Made by a program: the position numbers and the translations under genes. From positions 5,541,647 through 5,605,646 of the forward strand of contig NW_020654422.1 in NCBI RefSeq assembly GCF_003589595.1: DNA of 64,000 nt, given 5' to 3'. Of this stretch, positions 11,101 to 21,833 are shown in pieces. How positions within the stretch are numbered: the stretch's first letter is position 1; each line of letters opens with the position of its first letter. This stretch comes from Hyposmocoma kahamanoa (taxonomy: Eukaryota; Arthropoda; Insecta; Lepidoptera; Cosmopterigidae). The notes under the pieces are model-generated. The model saw nothing but the letters and a program-made list of their open reading frames with translations, was not told the DNA's origin and made no database searches.

Positions 11101-13615
11101 TACCTATGTCGTGAGGACAGATAGTCGTGCAGTTTAAAGTGTCGTGGCTTGTATATTTAAATGAAGTTGTTTACATAGAGAACAACACGACACGGCAACA
11201 CTGTCGTTCACGACTGTTTTGACGTTACGACGACATACTGTCGTGACAACGGGAGGAGCTAGAATGACAGTCGTCAGACAATAAATAAAACGTCACCATA
11301 GAATTGTGACAAATAATCGCAGCTATAAACGATTCTATCGTGTAAACGACAAAGCGGCTGCCGTGAACCAATAAATTGTCGTCACGATCAGGTTCGACGA
11401 GTCATTCAATGATAAAATAAACGTCCACGATACAGTCACGATAGTGACGCTAGACGCTAACGATAGATAAAACGTTACGACATAATGGGAACGCGCTTAA
11501 GACGTTGAATCTAATCCGACTACCATCGTCCTGATTTTGATTCAAACCGGAATCGATCCAATCGGGTAGTCTCGAAATCAGATGGGTTTCTGAGCGAGAA
11601 GATGAATCTGATTCCTACTATATCCTTCTAATTTGTGAGTTACCTAAATCAACACCTAAGTCGACACGCTCGCTTGTTAACAATCGCCCATGAAAGTTTG
11701 GCGTTCATTGCTCGCAGGTGCACGGGTTCAACACGCAGGGCGAGAACATCGCCGACAACGGCGGGCTGCGCGCGGCGCTGAACGCGTACGCGCTGTTCGC
11801 GGGGCGCCACCCCGCCGCGCGCCGCGACGCGCTGCCCGGCCTGCCCACCTATAAGCCCGAGCAGCTCTTCTTCTTGGGCTTCGCACAGGTATGTTACCGT
11901 CTTTTGCTTCTACACTTCCATCTTTTTAACCGTCTTCAAAAAAAGTAGGAAGTTCTCAAGTCGACTTTTTACCTACCTACGTAAAGGATCGTATGTCAAA
12001 ATTGCCAAGTTTACAGGGGAGCATTATAAAGTTCTGAATTCACTAGTTACTCACATAGAGATATCATCTAACCGATATCTACAATTTTATAATACTATAT
12101 GTAAGTAACGAGTTTTGCCGAATAAAACTGAGAAATGCTAGTCACGTATTATGCTTATTTCAGTTAATTCAGAAGTTTAAAACGCTCCCCTGTAAACTTG
12201 GCAATTTCGACATACGATACTTTACGTAGGAGGAGTAGATTTGTGAACCGACTTTGATGATTCAACAAGCACATAGAAAAATTCGTTAGGTCCGCTGGTT
12301 TTTCCGTGTTTTAGTTGGCATAGCGTCCGGCACGGTTTGCTAGAAGACGTCGGTTCGAATCCAGCCGGATAGAAGGAATTTTTTCTAAGTTTTTCTATTA
12401 ATAATTATAACAAACTAGTGGAGCAATTTCACGTAAAAAAGAATTGAATATCAATTCAATAACAAAAAATAAATAAAAATAAATTTGACGACTCTTTTTG
12501 TGTCGGAAAGAGGGTACCTCAACATTGGTCCCATTTAGATTTGAAAAAAATATTGCAATAAACTTGGCAAATAGATGTAATTCCACGAACTTTAGAGGTC
12601 GGTTTTTTTATTTATTTATTTTTACTTGAATTATTAAGGACGTGCCAATTACAGCAATTATATAAAGACACAGTATATAACAACTTCAAAATAATTACAT
12701 AAGATTAAGAACCTTTCAAGAATCCTTTTCACAATAACGCAAACATTCTGACAATATTTCTGACCAGTCATCTGCAAACAAATCACATTCTATTTGTAAT
12801 TTGTGGAAATAAATAAATTTTATTATTATTATTATTATAGGGTTGGGAGCAAGAAGAGAATTGGGCGCCGTTATAATGTAATGTCCAAAGGGTTATATTT
12901 AGCATAGATTATACTCGTAATAAAAATAATGTGCCAGACAACTACACCAATTGCCTGGTCTCAAACTAGGGAAAGCCCTGTAGTATGAGTACAAGAGCAA
13001 CAGAATTCACTCCGGGGCACTACCCGGAACACCGAGACCCGTTCATTACCCCAAATTGGTGCTACCGGGAATCGAATCCGGAACCGTCGCACCAAGCGTC
13101 CGCAGTGCCAACCGTTGAACCGCTGACGTCGTCATTGATATGTAGCTGTACCATTTTATCGTCTTATGTATTTTCAAAAAGTCCATCATTAAACGGCTCA
13201 TTTGACCTATTTTGAAATCTTCTATTTTAAAATTGTTCTATATTGTTATTATTGTTTTTTGTTCATAAGATTGCACAGTCACAACAGTTTTCTAAATGCT
13301 GTGTACAGTTATAATTGGAATGCAGACTTACTGTTTCTTTTTAAAATAATTTTGTTTGAAAATAATACTGTAATCTGTTTTCTGTAATTTGTACCATTAC
13401 AATAAAAATAAAATAAATAAATAAAATTATATTTGCAGATATGGTGCGGCAACTCAACAATGGGGGCTTTAAAATCCAAAATAGTAGAAGGGGTGCATAG
13501 CCCGAACAAAATCAGAGTAATTGGGACCTTGAGCAACTCCAAGGAGTTTGCAGAAGCTTGGCAATGTCCAAAAGGATCACCCATGAACCCTGAACATAAG
13601 TGCATACTATGGTGA
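5143..13615 (+). CDS. Neprilysin-like M13 zinc metallopeptidase (C-terminal 527 aa, 12 exons)
   Basis: Exons: 5143-5319, 5438-5545, 5625-5769, 5906-6120, 6844-7020, 7937-8040, 8814-8872, 10260-10308, 10381-10448, 10567-10700, 11718-11888 and 13439-13615 (stop TGA). All junctions are GT..AG and splice phases agree. M13 peptidases are type II membrane ectoenzymes that cleave small peptides outside the cell. Seen in order: '[14 protein letters not shown]', '[10 protein letters not shown]', the zinc motif '[12 protein letters not shown]' (HExxH, exon 9), 'ENIADNGG' with the third zinc ligand Glu (exon 11), '[10 protein letters not shown]' with the catalytic His, and the terminal '[10 protein letters not shown]' (family C-x-x-W end). 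Every catalytic residue checked is present. The N-terminal ~200-250 residues (anchor and first Cys block) are not in the window. Which of the many insect neprilysin paralogues this is cannot be told. Introns are loaded with SINEs and MITEs. Confidence 0.95.
6140..6610 (+). repeat. Lepidopteran-type dispersed repeat in intron 4
   Basis: This stretch contains 'ggttctcaattgga', 'gaaagagggtacttcc' and the terminal motif 'gaggtcggtttttt'. The same blocks recur at about 11915-12265 and 12480-12615. Repeats of this kind are widespread in moth and butterfly genomes. No ORF. Confidence 0.5.
7147..7915 (+). repeat. Composite repeat in intron 5 (families D and E with SINE insertion)
   Basis: Family D sequence at 7147-7270 and its tail at about 7845-7915 (GCGTGTCGCTTATCACCAGG) enclose other repeats. 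An 18-bp string GGACAGCCCCATATCTTT occurs at about 7270 and again at about 7569, bracketing some 290 bp of family E sequence that is also found at 10905-11083. A tRNA-headed SINE (7591-7797) follows the second copy directly. The order of insertion is not certain. No coding potential; open frames here are incidental. Confidence 0.5.
7591..7797 (+). mobile_element. tRNA-derived SINE, family A
   Basis: The head is tRNA-like, with a pol III A-box-like block (TGGACGAACGGTTACC) and a B box (AGGTTCGATTCCCGGGCC). The body follows ('gtgagtttgggtgtaatttg'), then an (ATT)n tail. Related copies: 18047-18270 (+), 21039-21258 (-) and 38938-39135 (-). Four similar copies in 64 kb show this is a SINE, not a tRNA gene. 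Confidence 0.85.
8895..9290 (+). repeat. Family D repeat interrupted by a MITE
   Basis: Family D begins around 8895 ('aggtggtcaaatgacaggca') and resumes at 9198 ('gaagctctgagtggcact') through to the A-rich tail near 9290. The intervening segment of about 8985-9197 has GGCGCCTTC on its left and the near-inverted GAAGAAGGCACC on its right, with repeated GTGACGCT-like subterminal motifs. It looks like a MITE inserted into the older repeat. All of this lies in intron 7 of the peptidase gene. Confidence 0.55.
9350..10145 (-). mobile_element. Penelope-like element fragment with inverted flanks
   Basis: The stretch around 9355-9460 (including CCAACGTTTCGGGCCC) recurs inverted around 10012-10135, with about 110 bp of near-complementarity. 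Between them the minus strand encodes the end of a Penelope-like GIY-YIG domain. Inverted or tandem copies of a terminal repeat are typical of Penelope-like elements, which prime reverse transcription at the target. The reverse transcriptase part is missing, so this is a deleted copy. Decayed pieces of the same flank occur at 31500-31670 and 59878-59960. Confidence 0.7.
9710..10000 (-). pseudogene. C-terminal GIY-YIG nuclease piece of Penelope-like polyprotein
   Basis: The minus-strand frame reads '[12 protein letters not shown]', '[11 protein letters not shown]', '[18 protein letters not shown]' and 'PPVWDPV'. This order (TKRsl..R..EH, then a His-containing block, then REaiEI.K...N..DG, then W) is the C-terminal half of the GIY-YIG endonuclease domain found only at the end of Penelope-like reverse transcriptases. 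The GIY-YIG residues and the RT are absent. Upstream residues to 10054 come from the inverted flank. The fragment is not functional. Confidence 0.7.
10905..11083 (+). repeat. Family E dispersed repeat
   Basis: The sequence 'caggttctgaccccaggtcagccc' through 'cgggtgcacctaccaacaccc' to 'aactaacagttgccac' matches, with divergence, the block at about 7385-7565. It lies in intron 10 of the peptidase gene. No ORF. Confidence 0.5.
11084..11499. repeat. MITE with GCGTTCCCATTA ends and subterminal GTCGT repeats
   Basis: The left end (GACGCGTTCCCATTACC, about 11088) and right end (inverted GCGCGTTCCCATTATGTCG, about 11495) are inverted copies. The interior contains many GTCGTG/CACGAC and ACGACAGT motifs in both orientations, as is common for subterminal transposase-binding sites of hAT-like elements. 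No ORF. Located in intron 10. Confidence 0.65.
11975..12230. repeat. MITE with about 47-bp near-perfect TIRs
   Basis: The left end runs from 'acctacgtaaaggatcgta' to 'gtttacaggggagc'. The right end, from about 12183 to 12230, is its inverted copy with few mismatches. The interior is AT-rich and non-coding. It is inserted inside the Lepidoptera-type repeat, whose pieces lie at about 11915-11970 and 12235-12265. Intron 11. Confidence 0.7.
12265..12425 (+). mobile_element. tRNA-derived SINE, family B
   Basis: The head has an A-box-like TTAGTTGGCATAGCG and a B box GTCGGTTCGAATCCAGCC. The tail is 'ctattaataattataacaaactagtgga'. Copies occur at 33208-33445, 33560-33782, 50775-50850 (tail only) and, inverted, at 24973-25110. 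Confidence 0.8.
12938..13130 (-). mobile_element. tRNA-derived SINE, family C
   Basis: On the minus strand the B box reads GGATTCGATTCCCGGTAGC, preceded by an A-box-like block. The body contains 'gggctttccctagtttgaga' and 'caattggtgtagttg'. A second copy lies at 34421-34615 in the same orientation. It sits in the last peptidase intron. Confidence 0.7.
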
Positions 13616-13975
13616 TCGTCATGTGATGTTAGTTATAAGAGAACCAAAGACATTTATTCTCTAGGTTACCTACAAGTTACCGCCTTAGGTTTAAGATAAT
13701 GCAAACATATTTTTATATCGACTTATAGTGATGCACTCAACGTTACGGGCTCGCATTTACACTATTTTATAATTGTTTTAATGATAGGCTATCTGTTTTA
13801 AGTATAGCAATGCAAATTTTTGTGCTGTGTTATGTAGAAATATTAAACGAAGTAAAGAGGAACGAACTCAAAAAATTGCTACAAATGGAAGCATAAAAAA
13901 TGAACAAAACTTCCCCTTAACACCAGTGCATGACATTTAAAACAAAAATAACAAACTATTTATTATAAATTGTGA

Positions 13976-13981
13976 AATAAA
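13976..13981 (+). terminator. AATAAA polyadenylation signal of the peptidase gene
   Basis: AATAAA lies 361 bp after the TGA stop at 13615, and it is the nearest plausible signal before the convergent UTP11 stop at 14012. Another weak candidate (ATTAAA) is at about 13840. Confidence 0.5.
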
Positions 13982-14009
13982 AGTGAAAATACAATTTAAC
14001 AGATAAGTT

Positions 14010-17000
14010 TTATTTCTTCCTAATAAATTGAAACTTGTACACTGGCGCAGAAATCTTGGTTCCCCTTTGTACTCTTTTGGGCTTCATGATTTTGGCAGAT
14101 CTGTCTTGTAGGTGGCGCTTTATTTCCATTTTCTGTTGGATAACTGTCAGTTCTTTTTCTCTGTCTATCCTTGTAGCTATCTCCTTGTAGGTTTTGTTTT
14201 TCTTTTTCTTAATAGTTTCTAGAACCTAACCAGAATAAAGTTATTTTAAAGTATTTGAAATGTTACATTACTAAATTTGAAGTACTCAAAGATGAATAGT
14301 CTTTTGGAGTACAACATTCATGGCCTAATTCTACAAAAATGTATGGTTATACATGGGCAAACTGATTCAGCATCAGGTCAAAATAGCTTTAAGGAAGTGA
14401 TTCTATCAAAATTATAATACAGATAGGGCTAAGTATTCTTTGAATAGATTTATATTTATATATGACCTTGTTAATAACTGAACTTTAATATATTCTGAAA
14501 AATCAACCCAAAACACTTGGTTCTCTTTCTTCTTCTATTCATTATATAAACCCAATGTTCTTTGTTTAAATTACATATTTTGAAAGATAAAAGAGTACAA
14601 AGTTTGACTTCCTAAGTACAAACGTTTACTTCATCAAGCAATACACAAACCTCATCATCAACCTCGGGCAGGTTGATCTTCTTAAGATCCGACATCCTGG
14701 GCCTGTTGGACTTCCTACCCAACAGTGAAAGATGCGTGTCCAGCCTCTTCACCAGGTCAAACTGTTTCTCCTCACCCTCATCTACGAAGAAGTTGTGTGT
14801 GTTTGGTGTAGAGTCTCCTATATTTGTCATGTGCAATTCGGACTGGAAACAAATAATGTACAAATGATGAAGTGACAATAACTAGTATATACAAGCAAAT
14901 AAACAATAAACAATTTTTTTAATTTGTATTAGGTTTAGAAACTAAAAACAGTTTTTCTTTGAATTCTCATCTATAATCAGTACTCTTTTGTAAAACAGTA
15001 TTCTAGTGTATAATCAGTACTGTTTTGCAAAAGAGTACTGATTATAGACTAGAATAATATAATTTAATTTACATTATTTTATGCAATATTAAGGAAACCC
15101 CTAAATATATTCTAATTTTTAGTTACTAGGTTATGTTACTTCAAAACTAAGAAACCCATCACACACACACTAGCGTCTTTTGAGCGTCAGCGCCTTGCCA
15201 GCGCACGCTCCGCCTGCATGGCGGCGACGCAACGCCAGCGCTGAGCGACTGCCGAACACTACCGAATGTCGGGTAAACGCCGTGCTGGCGTCGTGTCAGC
15301 GCAGCGCCAGCGCAACGGTTTTTGCGGAGAAGTACACACAAATGCACGACGCACTAGCGCTTCTCGCCGACTTCAGCTATAGTGTATAGCTACATACATA
15401 CATGTATAGCTACAGTGTCACAACGGTAACAGACTTTAGAACTGTAGCTGTAATTTTCATTCATCAGGAAAGAAAACAACAGTAGATAACATTGACTTAC
15501 AAATAAATGGACGACGGGTCTAATACAAAAACCACGAAAAAAATGTCCCAAGTCAACCTATTTAAACGTAGTGACATGTCATAGAATATGAAAAAGCTAA
15601 AACGTTGAATTTAAATTGTAATGTCATCGCAGTACTGTCTAATTTTGCTTGCTTCGCTGTCAGTCAAACAAACGAAGACTAGAGCGTGAATGACGCTCTG
15701 TATACGATTTTAACGCCCCATAAGTTCGGACATTTTTTAGCGCGGACCCGACGTCCATATAATTGTAAGTCAATGGTAGATAATGAAAAAAATAAGCTTT
15801 GTATAAATTAGGATGCTCAAAAACCACATACACCACCCACTTCTAGCCATTTTCCCATTGGGGCGGGCAAATATCGCAGCCTAGAATCCTGACTAGGGAT
15901 GAAACGGATAGTGATTTGGTCGGATACCGGATATCCGGCGAGCACCTAGCCGGATAGCCAGATATCCGGCCGTCGAATATCACCCCCACTGCCGTAAACA
16001 AGGCCGGTTTACAACCCGCATGGCCGTGATTGATTGATTAGTGAATGATTGCACTTTCACATTGACGATTTGATTTGTTGTGGTCACTTGGTTTTTCTAA
16101 AAACGATTATTTTTTCGATAATACAATCAAATACATAACAGAAAAATTTTAACAGTGAAAAAAATCTCAAATTTTCACAACAAATTTCTCGACGTGGAGA
16201 AGGTAAAAAAGCAATTACATCATTCTTTGGATATATTAAAATTTCTAGTTGTTATAAATATAAGCCTAGCACTTGATACGCCCGTTATAATTTTTTATTC
16301 AATTTGATTTTATCAATTTGTTTGTTATCTAATTGATTCTAAGGCTTGATACCAGATTAACAAAAAACATTTTTAATCTACTTACACATTTCATTATTAC
16401 ATAGTACACATTGTATTTGAAGACGGTTCAAAATGATCGTGATCACGATCCTTTCATTTGGTCGTCTGGCAAAAACAAGTAGTACTTAAAATTTAACACA
16501 GCTTGCAAGAGTTTATAGTGAAAAACTGTCCACTGAAGCTGGTCTTGTTCATGAAACTAAAAAGAACCAATTTATACCACTTAATGCAGAACAACTGGTC
16601 TTCATTCACAATAATTTGGCTTTATTGAAATTTGCAGATAACGTTATTTAACTTTTAAATCAAATCAAATCATTTTATTCGTCATCTAGGTACAATAAAG
16701 TTGATAACATTTCTTTTATGATCGCCATGACGTACCATCAAGGCATACGAATTATACTATTATTATTAATTATACTTGTCTAATACTTCGAAATAATAAT
16801 AACATAATAATAATCATTAATCACTGATTATAGGCTTTCACCTTCACAGGACAGTGAAAAACCAAGTCTTAAAATCTACAACAGTTAGGACATCAAAACA
16901 AAAGTAATTTAATTAAGATAATAATCAATGTAAATAAATCAATGTCATACAGTCACATTCATCTCAATAATAAATAATAAATAAATCAATGTGAAATTAA

Positions 17001-17873
17001 TTAACAAAATTCCTTTACATACATATAAAATTATTTTTCAATTAAATACTCAAATAACGTGCGCTTAAATTCCGCGAAATTTTAATTTCGCCTTAACTGT
17101 AATGGCAATTTATTGTAGATTATTGGTGCCATTACAATTATACTCTTCTCAAATAGTGACGTTTTACAGTTGGTTAGGACGTCGTGCTCTTATAATTGGA
17201 AAAAGTTGAAGTTGTCGTTAAAATAAGGCTGTTTCATAGATATACAATGAAGGCAAGGGCAAAATTTTTGTTCTCGAAAATAGTTTCTGCAACTGTCTGT
17301 CTGTTTCAGTACACAGATTGCCCTTATGCACCTCTTTTAAGCTCGAAAAACTTATATTATCTTGCTACTATTACCCCAAAATTAGATACCATATCTGAGT
17401 GTAGCAGCTACATAGCTGTGGTAAAGTACACGTAAAGCATTTTTGTTTACCACTCTAGATAATTTCAAGAGAGTGTATGATTGTTTCAATAGCTTGTTAC
17501 ATATTATTTGAAGTTGTTCCTCCCATTGCATCAATCAATGTGAAGTCCAAGGAACTTCATAGTTCTTTCAGTTTCAAGTAACAAACATATTGTCAGTTTC
17601 TGTTTATCATATATATATATATCGCACCCTTAGTAATATAAGGGCACAATCCAAAAAAAGTAGATTTTTGGGAAATTTGGGAATTGATAGGGATTTAAAT
17701 AATAAATGGGATCAAACTTAAATAACTGCATATTTCTGTTATATTTTTTGTACTATATGGCATAAGCATGTTATTTGAAAAAATAGGTGTAATGTAGGAA
17801 TCCAGAATCTTAATACGCGATTTTCCAAAAATCTACTTTTTTTGGATTGTGCCCTTATATTACTAAGGGTGCG

Positions 17874-17907
<34 letters not shown>

Positions 17908-19551
17908 TATATATATATAATATTATGTATATGTATATTATCCTACTTCTATCATATTTAATCAATAGATCAATTTATTTCGCATACTGATTATGAATTT
18001 TTCCCAGTTTTTAACATTTGGTGTCCGGCCGGATTATAAACTTTAACTGCCTCGGTGGCCGAACGGTTACCACGCCGGACTGCCACGCAGAGGTCCCAGG
18101 TTCGATTCCCGGGCCGGGAGAAATATTTGTATGACCTACATTTATTTCTCTCGTGAGTTTGGGTGTAATTTGTGGTTGTGTATGTCCATGGCACCCGCGA
18201 CACAGGGTTTCCCTAGTGCGGGGCTATGTTGAGTGTGCGTTATTATAAAAAAAAAAAAAAAAAAAAAAATAGGTCTTTTATAAAAATATTTATACACACA
18301 TAAAATATTTCTTAAATTGTTAGCTCTGACACTTACCTGAAGCCTGTTAATTCGCCTACTTTCAATAGTCCTTTTCATATTTATATATTTGATGTCCTGA
18401 GTTTGCATCAGCTTGATCTGATCAGGAGAATGCTCATCTTCTTTTTCCACTTCATGATGCACCTAATAAACATGAATAAACATTTTTGAAAGTGGCTGGA
18501 AATGAAGAAAACCTTTCGGAAAACCTTTATGCTGTCACATCTTCTACGTAGGTTGTCTGTAAATTGTTTTGAATTTGATTTAAGTTTTCGTGTTCTTTGT
18601 TGAAACTACTTACATAATGAGTCCTCATAATGACAAGTTGTGTTGTTTTTATTTTGTGCGAAAGAGTCCTGTCTTTAAAAGACAATAAAAATATATAAAG
18701 AAAGGTTATGTCTACTTTAGTAGGTACTAAGGTAGACATAACACACACACACACACACACAATAGGTAGGTTACCTACCTAGTGATGATCACAATATATC
18801 AGGTTGATAGTCGCAGTGATGAGGGGCAGCATAGTCCCCGAATTAAGCCACCCTAATAATAATAACAATATGTGTATATGGCCCACTTACACTTGGCCAG
18901 TCTAGTGAAATATGCGAAATTCACAACATCTATCTACATGTGAGCCAGTATTACAGTCAGTTTCTTCTAGGTTCATTACTAAACGGCAAGGCAATGGAAA
19001 GGCTCAGAGGACGCATGTCCACACAAGACCATTACATGAGCCAATTCAATGCATGCATGGCGGGGTACTAGTAGGCCCAAAAAATTAGAGATCGTTCTAA
19101 TTTAATGGAATGTCTTTATCGCTGGTCTTGAGACACTCCATAATGGATTGTCTCCATTTACACAATGGCTTAGCATAATGGAATATGGATTGTCGATTGG
19201 CCCCATGTAAACGGTCTTTTATACTAGAAATATTATTTAACGAGGAGAATATGCAAGCAACACGAAATAAGAAAATTATTGTTAATTGTTTGGGTTTCCA
19301 TGTAGAGGTTATTTTCTTACCCCATCTTTCACTCGAGAATTGATCATATGAAAGTAAAATTCATCAGGATTTTTGTCCAGCGTTCTCTTACGCAGCAACT
19401 TAAGTGTCTCGCCCTTCTCATGGTAATCTTCTGCACGTTTTTTGTAGTCTTTCTTCTTTTCCAGGAGCCCCAAGTGTTTCCTCGACTCAGGTTGATGTCT
19501 CTCCTTATGAGTCTTTTGATTGGCCTTCGCGGCCTTCCTCCACGACGACAT
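14010..19551 (-). CDS. UTP11: UTP11-like U3 small nucleolar RNA-associated protein (complete, 4 exons, 254 aa)
   Basis: Exons on the minus strand: 19551-19321 (ATG at 19551), 18462-18337, 14842-14651 and 14225-14010 (stop TAA). All introns are GT..AG and phase 0. UTP11 is part of the nucleolar small-subunit processome that matures 18S rRNA. Seen: the N-terminal signature '[18 protein letters not shown]' followed by '[10 protein letters not shown]'; then '[20 protein letters not shown]', 'SELHM', '[14 protein letters not shown]' and 'NRPRM'; and a basic C-terminus ending '[12 protein letters not shown]'. The length of 254 aa matches the animal family (human is about 253). The large second intron (14843-18336) carries most of the repeats here. 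The gene is convergent with the peptidase gene, with 394 bp between stop codons. Confidence 0.96.
15160..15390. repeat. GC-rich island-like repeat in UTP11 intron 2
   Basis: This 230-bp stretch is rich in GCGTC, GCCAGCGC and GACGC words, in sharp contrast to the AT-rich intron. The left part (ACTAGCGTCTTTTGAGCG) and right part (GCACTAGCGCTTCTCG) share an ACTAGCG motif. It resembles the GC-rich body of a MITE. Open frames on both strands are by-products of the composition. Identity unproven. Confidence 0.4.
15490..15775. mobile_element. hAT-type MITE, copy 1, with 8-bp target duplication
   Basis: The 286-bp unit starts CATTGACTTAC and ends GTAAGTCAATG; the inverted ends extend through 'aaataaatggacg' and 'cgtccatataatt'. 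It is flanked on both sides by the exact 8-bp duplication GTAGATAA (15482-15489 and 15776-15783). An 8-bp duplication and CA..TG ends point to the hAT superfamily. No ORF. The second copy is at 27872-28099. Confidence 0.88.
15890..16650 (+). pseudogene. Decayed hAT transposon with C-terminal dimerisation remnant
   Basis: Around 16495-16640 the + strand carries, across frameshifts and stops, a string resembling the hAT C-terminal dimerisation region. Recognisable pieces are a 'STEAGL'-like piece, then '[15 protein letters not shown]'. The left part begins with 'ctagggatgaaacggatag', a plausible hAT end. No open frame survives. Confidence 0.45.
17623..17873. repeat. MITE with about 50-bp TIRs in a TA microsatellite
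   Basis: From CGCACCCTTAGTAATATAAG the sequence runs into 'gggcacaatccaaaaaaagtagatttttgg'. The right side, to 17873, is its nearly perfect inverted copy. The unit sits in (TA)n runs at 17611-17622 and 17874-17930. The interior of about 140 bp is AT-rich and non-coding. TA-flanked long-TIR elements like this are usually Tc1/mariner-derived. Confidence 0.75.
18047..18270 (+). mobile_element. tRNA-derived SINE, family A, with poly(A) tail
   Basis: This is the best-preserved family A copy. It has TGCCTCGGTGGCCGAACGG (A box), CCCAGGTTCGATTCCCGGG (B box), the family body, and a run of about 23 A residues at 18247-18269. A long homopolymer tail suggests a fairly recent insertion. It lies 67 bp from UTP11 exon 2, on the opposite strand to the gene. 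Confidence 0.85.
18795..18870 (+). repeat. 3' tail of a non-LTR-like element
   Basis: 'gatagtcgcagtgatgaggg' through 'gccaccctaataataataac' matches the tail at 58010-58075 and the inverted one at 58265-58330. It ends in (AAT)n. Only the 3' end is present, as expected for 5'-truncated insertions. A (CA)n microsatellite lies just before it at 18740-18762. Confidence 0.5.
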
Positions 19552-20160
19552 TTTATTGAATTTTACTAATATTCTTGATTAAACATTAATAAAACTCCAA
19601 ATATACACCACGTGTGTGTTATTATTATTATTTCCTAGACATGTGTAAGTAATGTGAGTAATATTACAAAGGTGATATCACGCGACAGGGTACTGTGATA
19701 TCACGCATCACTTCGGAAAAATATGCATTACTCATAACATTACCCATTACATAGACCATGTCGGGGCGCTCTGATTTCCAGACTACTTTTTTTAAATATT
19801 AGTTTTTTTTAAATAATTTTGACTTGGATATAAGTCCTTTGAGCCATATCTTTGTTTAATTATGTTTCTGTAAATATGGTCACCAAAAAGAGGATAGGCT
19901 ATTTGAGGCGGAGCGTGCTTGGATTGACTCTGGATTCCTTAAAATGGGCCGAAACGGGTATTTTAGTTCGAGATTCGTATAATTTCGCGTTTTAATCTTC
20001 GATTAGGGCACAATAGCACTATCCTATTCCACTTTAACTAGATTTTACAAAATAATTGAAAGTCAAAATAAAAACGACACCCTCCAAAAGGTCCAAAGCG
20101 AATTAATATTAGTTTGAATTTCCACATACAGTAACAGATGGGTATGTCACAATAGTATAC

Positions 20161-20314
20161 AATGCTCAAGTCAGGACTTGAGCAGACTTGAGTATGATTT
20201 CAAGCACTGGAAATACGACCCTAATGGCAAGGACTTGAGTATGATTTTGAATGCTTTAAATCATACTCAAGTCCTTTCTTGAGCATTGAGTAGAATTCTG
20301 GAATACGACCCTTA
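20161..20314. repeat. Fold-back repeat, copy 1
   Basis: Blocks such as ACTTGAGTATGATTT appear alternately in direct and inverted orientation, ending with 'gagcattgagtagaattctg' and 'gaatacgaccct'. The segment can fold into several hairpins. A shorter copy is at 21834-21921. Confidence 0.6.
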
Positions 20315-21038
20315 AAGTTTTTATAGGTGTAGCGAAGTCGAATGAAAAAAATCGATTTAAATATCGAGATGATTTGTAACGAAGATTGAATTGATTTGGA
20401 GACAATTATTCAAGAACAAATATTATACAAAATGTAAAGATTCAATTATTGCGTTGTTAAGTTACTAAAAAACTACACAACAAATAAAAAAATGAATAAC
20501 AAAACATCCAAACAAAAAGGTGGCAATAAAACATAATCAAGCATCGAAACGAAATTTGAACGATTACTCCAAAAACTTCACGCAACGTTCAAAACAAAAG
20601 AAACTTACCAGCATACAAGGAGTATTCACTCATACTGACGCGAGATATATGACTGCCGATTCAGTTTATCGATTTTATCGTGCAAATCTCTACCGATAAA
20701 TATTCCATTTTACGCATCAAGTAATTGGGGTAAATTATTTTTATTTATAATGTTCTGTCTATGGTAATATATTGTAATTTTTACTTAAAATTACAACTGC
20801 AACAATTATTGTTTGTTTTTAGTACATTGTAACAAAACTTTCATTTTGAAACCGTTGAGAGATTAAACAAAAATAATATGCGTGTAATGTAAAAATTGGA
20901 AATGTGACAGTACCAGTGGCGCCACATTAGGCGATTTATCGCTATTTATGCTACTTCGAGGGGTCGCGCGGCTGATCGGCGACTCGTCGATATTTAGGCT
21001 GTGTTTGAAATAGGAAAAGGCAATTTTAGGGTACTTAA

Positions 21039-21258
21039 TAAAATAATAATAATAATAATAACGCACACACTCAACATAGCCCCGCACTAGGGAAACCCTG
21101 TGTCGTGGGTGCTATGGACACACACATAGACAACCACAAATTACACCCAAACTCACGAGAGAAATAAATGTAGGCCATATAAATATTTCTCCCGACCCGG
21201 GAATCGAACCTGGGACCTCTGCGTGGCGGCATGGTAACCGTTCGGCCACAGAGGCAGT
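21039..21258 (-). mobile_element. tRNA-derived SINE, family A (inverted)
   Basis: On the minus strand it starts TGCCTCTGTGGCCGAACGG, has the B box CAGGTTCGATTCCCGGG, and ends in an (ATT)n tail at about 21039-21060. Confidence 0.85.
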
Positions 21259-21833
21259 CAATGTCTGGGGAATTACAAATTTGGTTCGGGATTCTGTGGG
21301 GAGTTGTAAAATAACTCATTTGGGGGTTTTAACTTCTCAAAAGTCTGGCAACACTGGACAGTACCATCCTATGTGAAATTGACCATATACCATCGGAATT
21401 CCGTTTCGGAATTTCAAACTTGTCTCACACATAGGCTCAACTCACACTGCGGCAGAGTCGAAGCGTCGCGACGCGTCATGTTTTTCGTCTATAGCATATT
21501 CATCTATATTTTCCAATTATTAAGGTACAAATTTGTGTTTTGCAAATATGGAATCGAGGGTCGGAGCAAGACTTAAACTTAAAAAAATAACTTATATCTA
21601 TTAAAGATCATAAAGGAACTTTAAAATTCTCAAAAAAACTCAAATATAAAAAAATCTATTTTCAACTTATAATATAAATATTAGATTTTTTTTTTATAGA
21701 ACATAAAAAATATATTAAATAATGAAAAGCTTTGAAGTTCTCATTTAAAAAGTATCCTAATATCAGATTCCAATATTAGGCTCGCGTAGATATCCGATAT
21801 TAATGGTCGTCTTCCAGAACTCTAATTACTGCT

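Noticed and set aside
15159..15389. ORFs on both strands in the GC-rich patch
   Set aside because: Repetitive GCGTC-type composition leaves several frames open by chance; located in a UTP11 intron.
18047..18125. tRNA gene with A and B boxes
   Set aside because: The same head with the same non-tRNA body occurs four times in the window, with A-rich or (ATT)n tails; these are SINEs.
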